From Chitinophagaceae bacterium (GTDB lineage: Bacteria; Bacteroidota; Bacteroidia; Chitinophagales; Chitinophagaceae): a stretch of 64,000 nucleotides of DNA. The translations under genes were made by a program, and so were the position numbers. Location of the stretch: positions 86,013 through 150,012 of the forward strand of contig CANGOX010000001.1 in assembly GCA_947455605.1 (NCBI GenBank). The letters run 5' to 3'. The stretch's first letter is position 1, and each line of letters opens with the position of its first letter. A model generated the notes under the pieces. That model was not told the origin of the DNA. It worked only from the letters and a program-made list of their open reading frames with translations, and did no database searches. Shown piece by piece: positions 8,089 through 16,713 of this stretch.

Positions 8089-9021
8089 CTATTGTTCTGA
8101 AGTTTTCACCAATCCCAGTTTTGCTTCCAGGCTTAATGTAGCATGTGGTACGGCGCGTAAGCGGGCTTTGTCGATCAGCTTTCCGGTTACACGGCAAATA
8201 CCGTAGGTCTTGTTCTCAATACGCATCATGGCTTTTTCCAGGTGATCAATATAAGTGATCTGCCTGCTGGCCATCTGGCTTAATTGTTCTCTTTCCATGC
8301 TCATACTGCCATCTTCCATGGTCATATAACGTGCATCATCATTATCACCACCCATTTCATCCTTACGGGTGATCAGGCCTTGCAAATAGGCCAATTCCTT
8401 TTTAGCGGCTTCCAGTTTTTTCGAGATCAGTTCCCTGAATTCAGTCAGATCAGAATCACTATATTTTACAAGTGGATCTCCGTTATTGGCGGTTAATTCT
8501 GCTACTCTTTTTTCTAGTTGGGTATATCCGGGCTTATAAGGCACACTCGACTTCGTATTGATCTTCGGTACTTTCACGTCTTTTATGGGTTCTGGTTGTT
8601 TTTTTACAGGTTTAACAGGCGGAGCCGGCGGGGCTTTTACCTCAACTTTTGGTTTAGCAGGGGGTGCAACGGGTTTAACCGGAGCAGGGGCCACTGGTTT
8701 TGGGGCTGGTTTAACAGGTGCTGCCGGTTTGGCAACAGGTTTAGGCGCTACTTTCACCACTTTAACCGGGGCTGGCTTTGGGGCTGGCTTTTTTGCAGGG
8801 GCCGGAGCAGGTTTTTTAGGCGCTGGTTTGGCAACTACTTTTTTAGCCGGCACCACTTTTTTAGGCGCTGGTTTTGGGGCTGCTTTTTTAGCAGGAGCCA
8901 CTTTTTTGGGCGCTGGTTTAGCCGGTGCTTTCTTAGCCGGTGCCGCTTTTTTAGGCGCTGGCTTAGCAGGAGCTTTTTTGGCCGGAGCCACCTTCTTCGG
9001 AGCTGGTTTCTTAGTAGGCAT
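8089..9021 (-). CDS. DksA/TraR-like protein with a histone-H1-like Lys/Ala/Pro N-terminal tail
   Basis: The 310-residue protein has two parts. Residues 1 to about 150 are degenerate repeats of K, A, P and V (units such as KKAPAKPAPKKA), resembling the basic tails of bacterial histone-H1-like proteins. Residues from about 185 onward are a DksA/TraR-type domain: a helical hairpin (FRELISKKLEAAKKELAYL) and the end YGICRVTGKLIDKARLRAVP. In classical DksA the C-terminal globule binds zinc through four cysteines. Here only one cysteine remains, so it probably does not bind zinc in the normal way. The gene starts six bases after ileS and is probably co-transcribed with it. DNA or RNA binding by the tail and RNA polymerase contact by the domain are inferences. 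Confidence 0.82.
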   Translation of the reverse strand: MPTKKPAPKKVAPAKKAPAKPAPKKAAPAKKAPAKPAPKKVAPAKKAAPKPAPKKVVPAKKVVAKPAPKKPAPAPAKKPAPKPAPVKVVKVAPKPVAKPAAPVKPAPKPVAPAPVKPVAPPAKPKVEVKAPPAPPVKPVKKQPEPIKDVKVPKINTKSSVPYKPGYTQLEKRVAELTANNGDPLVKYSDSDLTEFRELISKKLEAAKKELAYLQGLITRKDEMGGDNDDARYMTMEDGSMSMEREQLSQMASRQITYIDHLEKAMMRIENKTYGICRVTGKLIDKARLRAVPHATLSLEAKLGLVKTSEQ

Positions 9022-9027
9022 ACAAGT

Positions 9028-12000
9028 TTATCCTTTTTTGGTAACTACCACTTTCAACAGGATCTCATTGATTTCCACTTCAGTGCCGGTTTCTAACCGG
9101 GGCACCCAATCAATGGTATCTGCCAAAATTTCGCGGCAAATATAGTCGTTATATTTAATAATGGATGGCTTCAGCTGGGGGCTCTCAAGCACGGTCACGA
9201 ATATACGGTCTGTGAGGTCAAAACCGCTGTCTTTTCTGATATTCTGTACACGGTTTACAAATTCCCTTGCCTCCCCTTCCTGCTTTAATTCATCCGTAAG
9301 CGTAATATCCAGTGCCACTGTAAGGCTGCCCTTACTGGCCACACTCCAACCCGGAATATCTTCAGCCACAATATCTACATCGGTCAGGCCTATCGTAACT
9401 TCCTCACCGTCAATGGTTAATGCATAATTTCCCTCTTTTTCCAGCTTTGTAATATCCAGCTGACTGAACTGAGCTATGGCAGCACTTACCGCTTTCATTT
9501 TACCACCCAATCGGGTACCCAGGGCCTTGAAATTGGCTTTGATCTTTTTGCTGATCACGCCCTCTGTTTCGGTGATATATTCCAGCTCTTTCACATTTAC
9601 TTCCGCTTTGATCAGGTCTTCGATCTTCTGCAACTGGTCTTTCATTTCCGGATTCAGTACCGGGATCATGAGTTTCTGAAGCGGCTGACGAACCTTGATA
9701 TTCACTTTTTTACGCAGAGAAAGCACCAGCGAACAGGTATCCTGTGCCAGCTGCATCCTTTCCTCCAGAGAACGATCGATCACAGATTCATCGGCTACCG
9801 GAAAATCGGCATGGTGAATGGACCTTACCTGAAATTTACCCGTTACCGCATTCAGATTACGGAAAACCGCATCGCTAAAGAACGGAGAGATCGGAGCCAT
9901 TAATCGTACGATGGTTTCCAGACAGGTATATAATGTCTGATATGCACTGATCTTATCCTGCTCGTACTCGCCCTTCCAGAAACGGCGGCGGCAGAGACGA
10001 ACATACCAGTTGCTCAGGTGTTCATCCACAAATTCTTCAATAGCACGACCTGCCAGTGTTGGTTCGAAATCGTCCATTGAACGGGTTACATCCTTGATCA
10101 ATGTATTGAGCGAAGAAAGGATCCATCTGTCGATCTCCGGCCTTTCATTGAGCGGAATAGCGGCTTCTTTAAAAGCAAATCCATCTACATTGGAATACAG
10201 GGCAAAGAACTGGTACGTATTATATAGTGTTCCAAAGAATTTACGTTGTACTTCCTGAATACCCGCCAGATCAAACTTAAGATTATCCCAGGGAGATGCA
10301 TTGGTGATGAGGTACCAGCGAGTAGCATCTGCCCCATATTTTTCGATGGTTTCAAAAGGGTTCACCACGTTGCCGAGGCGTTTACTCATTTTGTTTCCGT
10401 CTTTATCCAATACTAAACCATTACTTACCACAGCTTTGTACGCAACACTGTCGAACAGCATAACACCCAAGGCATGTAAAGTATAGAACCAGCCACGGGT
10501 TTGGTCAACGCCTTCTGCAATAAAATCTGCCGGGAAGGCTTCGCCTTTATCAATCAGGTCTTTATTTTCAAAAGGATAATGCCATTGGGCATAAGGCATC
10601 GCACCACTATCGAACCATACATCTATCAGATCGGCCACACGTTTCATCGGCTTGCCGGATGCACTTACCAGAATGATATCATCTACAAAGGGTTTATGCA
10701 GATCGAGGATGCCTTCGTGTAAATAATTTTTATTGGTATCACCGCCCAACACTTCACTGGCTTTGCGGATACCTTCATTCAGTTCTGCAATGGACCCGAT
10801 ACAAACTTCTTCATCGCCATCTTCTGTTCTCCAAACCGGTAAAGGCGTTCCCCAATAGCGGCTGCGGCTGAGGTTCCAGTCTACCATGTTCTCCAGCCAG
10901 TTTCCAAATCTTCCTTCACCGGTTGATTTCGGTTTCCAGTTGATGGTCTTATTCAGTTCCACCATACGATCCTTTACTGCTGTGGTTTTGATAAACCATG
11001 CATCCAACGGATAATATAAAATGGGTTTATCGGTTCTCCAGCAATGCGGATAACTGTGTTCGTATTTTTCTACTTTGAAAGCGCGGTTCTCTTTTTTCAG
11101 TTTTACGCTGATGTCAACATTCACATCCACATAATCCTTATCGTCTTTATAATTCTTTACATATCGATTACTGAATTCGCCAAGGCCATCTACAAATTTT
11201 CCCTGTTTGTCAACCATCGTTAAAATACCGATATTGAATTTCTTACCTACCCGATAGTCATCTGCACCAAATGCCGGTGCCGTATGCACAATACCGGTAC
11301 CGTCTTCAGTGGTAACAAAATCACCTGTAATAACTCTGAAGGGTCTGGAGTCTGGAGTCTGGAGTCTGATAGCTTCCAAAGAGTTTGCTTCGTATGGCAA
11401 TAATTGCTCGTATTCACATTCTTCAATCTTTGACCCTTTGAATTCAGTCAATATTTTCCAGGGGAGAATCTTTGCTTTTTCACTGTATCCGTCAAAATCC
11501 CCATTTTCTCCTTCGGGTTTGAAATACTTACCCAGTAAGGCTTTCGCCAGTATCACATTTACCGGAAGATGTGTATATGGATTGAATGTCTTAGCCAGTA
11601 CATAATCAATATTAGGTCCAACTGTTAATCCCAGGTTAGATGGCAAAGTCCATGGTGTAGTGGTCCAGGCAATAAAGAAAACTTCCTCATCAGCGGCCGC
11701 ATCAAACAGGAACAGGCTTTTTGTATTCTTTACCGCTTTGAACATGGCCACTGCAGATGTGTCTTTCACATCTTTGTAAGTACCGGGCTGGTTCAGTTCA
11801 TGCGAACTCAAACCTGTTCCGGCAGCAGGTGAATAGGGTTGTATGCTTACGCTCTCATACAGGAACCCTTTCTTGTACAATTCACTTAAGATCCACCAGA
11901 GTGTTTCAATGTATTTATTATCGAAAGTGATATAGGGATCGTTCAGGTCAACCCAGTAGCCCATTTTATTGGTGAGATCATCCCATTTATCCTTATAACG

Positions 12001-12390
12001 CAATACGGCTTCGCGGCATTTTTTATTGTATTCTTCAACCGATATTTTCTTGCCGATATCTTCTTTGGTGATACCCAGTTCTTTTTCTACACCCAGTTCA
12101 ATAGGCAGTCCGTGTGTATCCCATCCCCCCTTTCTTTTTACCTGAAAACCCTGCATGGTCTTGTAGCGGCAAACCATATCCTTCAGGGTACGCGAGATCA
12201 CATGGTGAATACCCGGTAACCCGTTGGCACTTGGCGGGCCTTCATAAAACACAAATGGCTTCCTGCCTTCACGCAGCGAAACACTTTTTTCAAAAGCCTG
12301 TTCTTTGCTCCATTTGGCCAATATTTCCTGTTCTATTGCCGGGAGATTGAGCCCGGAGAATTCTGGGTATTTAACGCTCATAGCCTTCAA
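9028..12390 (-). CDS. ileS: Isoleucyl-tRNA synthetase, long (type 2) form with GIHH active-site motif
   Basis: IleRS charges tRNA-Ile. The 1120-residue length, eukaryotic-like tail and absence of an obvious C-terminal zinc site fit the type 2 family. The first class I motif, normally HxGH, reads GIHH in SANGLPGIHHV. The second reads KMSKR. The tryptophan-rich AWTTTPWTLPSNLG segment marks the editing domain. A 28-bp heptamer array at 11342-11369 is translated in frame within the editing-domain region as part of LQTPDSRPFRV, a stretch that looks like an insertion. The ATG at 12390 gives MKAMSVKYPEF; an internal start at the second Met (MSVKYPEF) is also possible. Confidence 0.95.
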   Translation of the reverse strand: MKAMSVKYPEFSGLNLPAIEQEILAKWSKEQAFEKSVSLREGRKPFVFYEGPPSANGLPGIHHVISRTLKDMVCRYKTMQGFQVKRKGGWDTHGLPIELGVEKELGITKEDIGKKISVEEYNKKCREAVLRYKDKWDDLTNKMGYWVDLNDPYITFDNKYIETLWWILSELYKKGFLYESVSIQPYSPAAGTGLSSHELNQPGTYKDVKDTSAVAMFKAVKNTKSLFLFDAAADEEVFFIAWTTTPWTLPSNLGLTVGPNIDYVLAKTFNPYTHLPVNVILAKALLGKYFKPEGENGDFDGYSEKAKILPWKILTEFKGSKIEECEYEQLLPYEANSLEAIRLQTPDSRPFRVITGDFVTTEDGTGIVHTAPAFGADDYRVGKKFNIGILTMVDKQGKFVDGLGEFSNRYVKNYKDDKDYVDVNVDISVKLKKENRAFKVEKYEHSYPHCWRTDKPILYYPLDAWFIKTTAVKDRMVELNKTINWKPKSTGEGRFGNWLENMVDWNLSRSRYWGTPLPVWRTEDGDEEVCIGSIAELNEGIRKASEVLGGDTNKNYLHEGILDLHKPFVDDIILVSASGKPMKRVADLIDVWFDSGAMPYAQWHYPFENKDLIDKGEAFPADFIAEGVDQTRGWFYTLHALGVMLFDSVAYKAVVSNGLVLDKDGNKMSKRLGNVVNPFETIEKYGADATRWYLITNASPWDNLKFDLAGIQEVQRKFFGTLYNTYQFFALYSNVDGFAFKEAAIPLNERPEIDRWILSSLNTLIKDVTRSMDDFEPTLAGRAIEEFVDEHLSNWYVRLCRRRFWKGEYEQDKISAYQTLYTCLETIVRLMAPISPFFSDAVFRNLNAVTGKFQVRSIHHADFPVADESVIDRSLEERMQLAQDTCSLVLSLRKKVNIKVRQPLQKLMIPVLNPEMKDQLQKIEDLIKAEVNVKELEYITETEGVISKKIKANFKALGTRLGGKMKAVSAAIAQFSQLDITKLEKEGNYALTIDGEEVTIGLTDVDIVAEDIPGWSVASKGSLTVALDITLTDELKQEGEAREFVNRVQNIRKDSGFDLTDRIFVTVLESPQLKPSIIKYNDYICREILADTIDWVPRLETGTEVEINEILLKVVVTKKG
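11342..11369. repeat. 7-bp array (AGTCTGG) located inside ileS
   Basis: Four units GGTCTGG, AGTCTGG, AGTCTGG, AGTCTGA lie in frame within the ileS coding sequence. The same word makes up the intergenic arrays at 34406-34478 and 37489-37586. Confidence 0.8.
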
Positions 12391-12473
12391 ATCGCTTGAA
12401 ATGTACTGCCCTCCTGAATTTCAGGCGGGTTTTTAAGGGGGCGAAGGTAAGAAATATTGAGACGTGAAAGCTA

Positions 12474-12563
12474 TTCGTCAGTCGTCAATCGTGAGCCGTG
12501 AGTCGGGAGTCTTTAGGAAAGATTTTGTATATGTACCATAGACCATGGTCCATGGACAAAATC
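12474..12563. repeat. Two adjoining 7-bp arrays between ileS and hemJ
   Basis: The first stretch (12474-12515) reads TTCGTCA, GTCGTCA, ATCGTGA, GCCGTGA, GTCGGGA. The second (12535-12557) reads ACCATAG, ACCATGG, TCCATGG and is enclosed by GATTTTGT (12521-12528) and ACAAAATC (12556-12563), giving a hairpin. The gap from 12391 to 12601 contains no gene that I can support. Confidence 0.68.
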
Positions 12564-12601
12564 AGATCAAAAATCAAAGCATTTATGATTATTGATAATA
12601 G

Positions 12602-13150
12602 CTATTTACTATTTCGAAGTATTTTGTATATACGTATAGCACTCATTAACAATATGATAAATAAGGTTAAACCGATTAATCCCCATACCATACTGATACT
12701 CGATTTTACTGTAACCAGCATTACCACTGCAATCAGGATGATGGTAGCCACCTCATTCCAGATACGGAGCTGTTGGGAACTGTATCTGTAAATGCCTTTG
12801 ATCTCCTGGTTAACCAATACCTGGAGCGACCAGTGATAAATATAGAGAAGCACCACAAAAATTAGCTTAATCAACAGCCAGCGGCCCTCGGGTTTAAAAA
12901 CGATGGTGTACCAGCCGGCATCAAAAAGCACGATGGTTCCAAAAATAAGGGTGAGAACAGCGGATGGCCAGGTGATGCCGTACCAAAGCCTTTTCATCAT
13001 GATCTTGAACTGGTTTTGCAAAATTGTCTTTTCCGGCTCGCCCTTCTCTCCTGCTTCGGTGGCATAGATAAAGAACCGGGGCATGTAGAACAGGCCGGCA
13101 AACCAGGTTACCACGAATATGATGTGTAGGGCTTTGAAGTAGAGAGTCAT
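12602..13150 (-). CDS. hemJ: Protoporphyrinogen IX oxidase, HemJ type
   Basis: HemJ oxidises protoporphyrinogen IX to protoporphyrin IX in the membrane, the penultimate step of heme synthesis, and replaces HemG/HemY in many bacteria. The 182-residue integral membrane protein starts with the family hallmark KALHIIFVVTWFAGLFYMPR, including the conserved His near residue 9. A second typical segment is LLIKLIFVVLLYIYHW. About five membrane helices are predicted. The final 50 residues add one or two extra helices that are longer than the minimal family core. Its position next to hemH and opposite the hem operon supports the role. No HemG or HemY is present in the window. Confidence 0.88.
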   Translation of the reverse strand: MTLYFKALHIIFVVTWFAGLFYMPRFFIYATEAGEKGEPEKTILQNQFKIMMKRLWYGITWPSAVLTLIFGTIVLFDAGWYTIVFKPEGRWLLIKLIFVVLLYIYHWSLQVLVNQEIKGIYRYSSQQLRIWNEVATIILIAVVMLVTVKSSISMVWGLIGLTLFIILLMSAIRIYKILRNSK

Positions 13151-13151
13151 G

Positions 13152-13198
13152 AGGTAAATTAAAATTAAAAATTAGAAATTAAGAATTAAAAATTACCT
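13152..13198. repeat. 7-bp array (ATTAAAA type) between hemH and hemJ
   Basis: AATTAAA, ATTAAAA, ATTAGAA, ATTAAGA, ATTAAAA, ATTACCT run in tandem. The ends AGGTAAATT and AATTACCT are complementary. It begins two bases upstream of the hemJ start codon. Confidence 0.65.
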
Positions 13199-13246
13199 GC
13201 GATGCTTCCGATGTTTGTCTTATGACCAACATAGGAGGGGGGGGAA

Positions 13247-14293
13247 TTATTTCAATATCATATCCTGATCACCTAGCTTATAGTCTTCCATCCATTTTAC
13301 CAACGTATCCACCCAAAGCGGATGGGTATTTAAACAAGGGATCATTTCGTAGGATTCGCCACCGGCTTCCATAAAGCTTTCTTTTCCGCGTTCGGCGATC
13401 TCTTCCAGGGTTTCTAAACAATCGCTTACAAAGGCCGGACAGATGACCAATAATTTTTTGATCCCTTCCTTTGGCATTTCTTCCAAACGTATATCTGTAA
13501 AGGGCTGCAGCCATCCTTTGCCCAGGCGCGACTGAAATGATAAACTGAATTTATCTTTCGGGATACCCAGTTTTTCTGTTACCAAACGTGTAGTGGTAAA
13601 AACCTGGTGACGATAACAGGTGTCATGTGCAGGAGAATCTACTTCACAACAATTATTTACCTGTAAGCAATGGCAAGCGGTGGTATCGCTTTTACGGATA
13701 TGTCGCTCAGGAATACCATGATAGCTGAATAAGATATGATCATGGTCTTTTGCCAGCCAGGGTTTTATATTCTCTGCCAGGGCATTGATATAATCAGGCT
13801 CCTGGTAAAAAGGTTTGATAAAAGATATTTTGAAAGGATAGTTGTTGGCCGCATATTGTTCTTTAGCATAGTCAACCGCTGTTTCATAACTGCTCATGGC
13901 AAAATGCGGATAAAGCGGCACAAGGATCACCTCTTTGAGATCAGGGTTTTGTTTCAGCAAGAGGTCAAACGCTTCTTTTGGTGAAGGGCTGCCATAACGC
14001 ATGGCAATGGTAACCGGTTCGGCAACTTTTTGCTGCAGGGATTGCTGTAATTGTTTGGTAAGAACGATGAGTGGAGAGCCTTCATCCGTCCAGATGGTCT
14101 TATAGGCTTCAGCCGATTTGGGTGCACGAAAAGGAACAATGATGCCTCTTACCAATAAAGCGCGGGCGATAAAGGGGATATCGATCACTTTTCCATCCAT
14201 TAAGAACTCATTCAGGTATTTTCTGACATCTTTCACGGATGTTGAATCGGGTGAACCGAGGTTCATCAATATTATCGCTCTGGTTTGTGACAT
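13247..14293 (-). CDS. hemH: Ferrochelatase
   Basis: Ferrochelatase inserts ferrous iron into protoporphyrin IX, giving protoheme. The 348-residue protein has the N-terminal ILMNLGSPDS and the active-site segment FSYHGIPERHI with the catalytic His near residue 194. The C-terminal FSLSFQSRLGKGWLQPF and CPAFVSDCLETLEEI segments contain the conserved Glu pair. Between about residues 205 and 225 it has a cysteine-rich insert (ACHCLQVNNCC, then DTCYRH). Such inserts ligate a 2Fe-2S cluster in some bacterial ferrochelatases; that is not proven here. It is transcribed with hemJ and divergently from hemA. Confidence 0.96.
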   Translation of the reverse strand: MSQTRAIILMNLGSPDSTSVKDVRKYLNEFLMDGKVIDIPFIARALLVRGIIVPFRAPKSAEAYKTIWTDEGSPLIVLTKQLQQSLQQKVAEPVTIAMRYGSPSPKEAFDLLLKQNPDLKEVILVPLYPHFAMSSYETAVDYAKEQYAANNYPFKISFIKPFYQEPDYINALAENIKPWLAKDHDHILFSYHGIPERHIRKSDTTACHCLQVNNCCEVDSPAHDTCYRHQVFTTTRLVTEKLGIPKDKFSLSFQSRLGKGWLQPFTDIRLEEMPKEGIKKLLVICPAFVSDCLETLEEIAERGKESFMEAGGESYEMIPCLNTHPLWVDTLVKWMEDYKLGDQDMILK

Positions 14294-14309
14294 ATTTCAA
14301 TTGTGTTTG

Positions 14310-14340
14310 CAAATGTAATCTAACATCCTTATTCGCTAAA
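14310..14340 (-). promoter_or_regulatory. Candidate hemH promoter
   Basis: On the minus strand TACATTTG (14317-14310) matches TAnnTTTG exactly. TTTA (14340-14337) lies 19 bases upstream in the place of TTTG. The implied transcript start is about 10 bases before the hemH ATG. Confidence 0.5.
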
Positions 14341-14466
14341 GGTTTGGTTAACCATCAGCACAACTAACGAGCGTTCGCGTCTCTGGGATTCATTGACATG
14401 GGTTATTTTGAGATTCTATGACAAAACATGACAGAGAAATGACATAGGAATGACCAAACTCATGTT

Positions 14467-14494
14467 TTTGAAGAATCCACTGAGGATACCTTTG
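14467..14494 (+). promoter_or_regulatory. Candidate promoter of the hemACDEFBL operon
   Basis: TTTG at 14467-14470 and TACCTTTG at 14487-14494 (exact TAnnTTTG) are separated by 16 bases, just upstream of hemA (start 14523). The 229-base hemH-hemA gap otherwise holds repeated ATGACA-like words (about 14418-14456) that could be regulatory, but nothing was identifiable. Confidence 0.5.
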
Positions 14495-14522
14495 CGTAGT
14501 TATCATAGAAAAGGCAGCAAGC

Positions 14523-15731
14523 ATGAATATGAACCAATTTTTCGTAGCAGGGATCAACTATAAAAAAACAGACGCAGCTATTCGTGGCGAGTTTGCCGTT
14601 AGTTCCGATAAATATGCTTCCCTTTTGCAAAAAGCCGCATTAATGGGCTTACAGGAGCTTTTTATTCTGAGCACCTGTAACCGCACCGAGATCTACGGGC
14701 TTGCGGCGGATGCCAATACCCTGATCAATCTGCTTTGCAGTGAAACAGTGGGTGATGCGGATACTTTCCGTCAATTATGTTATATCAGGAATGGCCGTGA
14801 AGCGGTTGAACATATTTTTTCAGTGGGTGCCGGACTGGATTCTCAGATCCTTGGCGATTATGAGATCGTAGGGCAAATGAAACTGGCAGTAAAATTTGCG
14901 CGTGAAAGAGGTTTTGTGGGTGCTTTTATGGAAAGACTCTTCAACACCGTTTTACAATCATCCAAAGCCATTAAAAACGGAACCCATTTAAGCGACGGCA
15001 CTATTTCTGTGGCTTTTGCGGCTATTCAATATATCAAACAACAGGTTGCAGATACGCATGGTAAAAAGATCGTTCTGCTGGGTACCGGAAAGATCGGCCG
15101 CAATACCTGCAAGAACCTGGTGGATTATCTGGATACCAAAAACATCACACTCATCAATCGTACGGAAGCGAAAGCCATCGAGCTGGCAACTGAACTGGGT
15201 TTACAAACCACTTCGTACGCAGATCTGAATAAAGAATTACAGGAAGCAGATATTTTTATCGTGGCCACACATGCCGATAAAGCGGTGATCACCAGAGAAA
15301 GTCTTATTAACAGTACTCCAAAAATTCTGATCGACCTTTCTATCCCTAACAATATTGAACCGTCTGTTGGCAACCTGCCACATATTTCTTTGGCCAATGT
15401 GGATGATCTGTCTGTGATCAACGACAAAACCCTTCGCATCCGTCAGGCAGAAGTTCCTAAAGCGATGGCGATCATACATAACCATATCGGTGAATTCAAC
15501 GATTGGTTTACCCTGCGCAGTCATGTGCCGGTTTTAAAAGCGGTGAAACAGAAACTGCATGATATGCATTCCTGTGAAATGTTTACCGCAACTACTCATG
15601 TAACGGTTGTAGATACTGCCGTTATCCAGAAAGTGGTGAATACAGTGGCCGTAAAAATGCGTACACAACATCAGCCCGGATGTTACTATATTGAGGCCAT
15701 TAATGATTTCATGACCATCAGCATAAACTAG
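14523..15731 (+). CDS. hemA: Glutamyl-tRNA reductase
   Basis: HemA reduces glutamyl-tRNA to glutamate-1-semialdehyde, the first committed step of the C5 route. The 402-residue protein shows the catalytic cysteine in LSTCNRTEIYG (about residue 53). It also has the conserved AGLDSQILGDYEIVGQ segment (motif ...GLDS.ILGE.QI.GQ..., with D where E is usual) and an NADPH-binding Rossmann fold with LLGTGKIGRNTCKNL (about 182-196). The C-terminal dimerisation helix is divergent, which is usual for the phylum. It starts an operon whose next gene, hemC, begins one base after its stop. Confidence 0.93.
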   Translation: MNMNQFFVAGINYKKTDAAIRGEFAVSSDKYASLLQKAALMGLQELFILSTCNRTEIYGLAADANTLINLLCSETVGDADTFRQLCYIRNGREAVEHIFSVGAGLDSQILGDYEIVGQMKLAVKFARERGFVGAFMERLFNTVLQSSKAIKNGTHLSDGTISVAFAAIQYIKQQVADTHGKKIVLLGTGKIGRNTCKNLVDYLDTKNITLINRTEAKAIELATELGLQTTSYADLNKELQEADIFIVATHADKAVITRESLINSTPKILIDLSIPNNIEPSVGNLPHISLANVDDLSVINDKTLRIRQAEVPKAMAIIHNHIGEFNDWFTLRSHVPVLKAVKQKLHDMHSCEMFTATTHVTVVDTAVIQKVVNTVAVKMRTQHQPGCYYIEAINDFMTISIN

Positions 15732-15732
15732 C

Positions 15733-16713
15733 ATGAACAAGGTTTTACGAATAGGCACCCGCGACAGTCAGTTGGCTGTTTGGCAGGCTACATTGGTACA
15801 GGAGCAACTGAAAAACAATGGCATTGCCACCGAACTCGTGTACATGAAAAGCGATGGCGATGTAGATCTGGTAACGCCATTATATGAAATTGGTGTACAG
15901 GGTATTTTTACAAAAACATTAGATGCTGCCTTACTAAGTAACCGCATAGACCTTGCCGTTCATTCCATGAAAGATGTACCTACCCAATTGGCAAAAGGGA
16001 TACAACAGGCTGCGGTTTTGGAGAGAGCTTCTTATAAAGATATTTTGGTTTTAAAAAACGAATTAAGTGATATAAGTGATGCGTTGGGTATTGTGAATGG
16101 TGAATGGTCAATGCTGAATAATGAGTCATTGACAATTGACCATTCACGATTAACCATTGCTACCAGCAGCATCCGCCGCAAAGCACAATGGCTGAACCGG
16201 TATCCCAACCATACGTTGGAAAACCTGCGGGGCAATGTAAATACACGATTACGCAAAGTGAGTGAGAGTAATTGGGATGGCGCCATTTTTGCGGCAGCGG
16301 GATTGGAACGTATCGGCCTTCGCCCGGAAAACTCAATAGAGCTCGACTGGATGCTGCCCGCGCCGGCACAAGGAGCCATTATGATTGTTTGCAGAGAAGA
16401 TGACCACGAAACAAAAACTGCCCTGGGATTACTGAATGATCCAGCAACCGCTTTATGTACCTGTATTGAAAGAGACTTTTTAAAGACATTATTGGGCGGA
16501 TGCGCTACTCCCATCAGTGCTTTGGCAGAATGGAAAGACGGATTTGTAACTTTTAGAGGACATATTTTATCGGTTGATGGAAAAGAAAAGATGGAAACCT
16601 CATTTCACAAAGCTGCTTTGCAATGTGGCGATCTGGGCAGAAAAGCCGCAGAAGACCTATTAGCCAGGGGTGCAGATAAAATTGTCAATGCCATTCGCAA
16701 TGCCGGAGCATAA
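15733..16713 (+). CDS. hemC: Hydroxymethylbilane synthase (porphobilinogen deaminase) with a repeat-encoded insertion
   Basis: HemC polymerises four porphobilinogens into hydroxymethylbilane. The 326-residue protein has the conserved IGTRDSQLAVWQA start, SMKDVPTQ, the arginine-rich TSSIRRKAQWL and NLRGNVNTRLRK. The dipyrromethane cofactor cysteine lies in LLGGCATPI (about residue 257). Residues about 120-143 (from GIVNGEWSMLNN to DHSRLTIAT) do not resemble the family. They are encoded by a 67-bp heptamer hairpin array at 16093-16159, inserted in frame directly before the SSIRRKAQ motif. The rest is intact, so the enzyme is probably functional. The 3' end overlaps hemD. Confidence 0.95.
   Translation: MNKVLRIGTRDSQLAVWQATLVQEQLKNNGIATELVYMKSDGDVDLVTPLYEIGVQGIFTKTLDAALLSNRIDLAVHSMKDVPTQLAKGIQQAAVLERASYKDILVLKNELSDISDALGIVNGEWSMLNNESLTIDHSRLTIATSSIRRKAQWLNRYPNHTLENLRGNVNTRLRKVSESNWDGAIFAAAGLERIGLRPENSIELDWMLPAPAQGAIMIVCREDDHETKTALGLLNDPATALCTCIERDFLKTLLGGCATPISALAEWKDGFVTFRGHILSVDGKEKMETSFHKAALQCGDLGRKAAEDLLARGADKIVNAIRNAGA
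16093..16159. repeat. 7-bp array with hairpin potential located inside hemC
   Basis: Nine consecutive 7-bp units are readable: GTGAATG, GTGAATG, GTCAATG, CTGAATA, ATGAGTC, ATTGACA, ATTGACC, ATTCACG, ATTAACC. The first half is approximately the reverse complement of the second, so it is the same kind of object as the intergenic arrays but translated. Confidence 0.85.

Noticed and set aside
8518..9145. Two long plus-strand frames (192 and 195 codons) rich in Gly/Phe/Arg over the DksA-like gene
   Set aside because: They are antisense shadows of the repetitive Lys/Ala/Pro tail; the minus-strand protein has a recognisable domain.
13237..13244. Run of eight G residues as a phase-variable tract
   Set aside because: It lies after the hemH stop codon and outside any coding frame or clear promoter, so no switching role can be argued.
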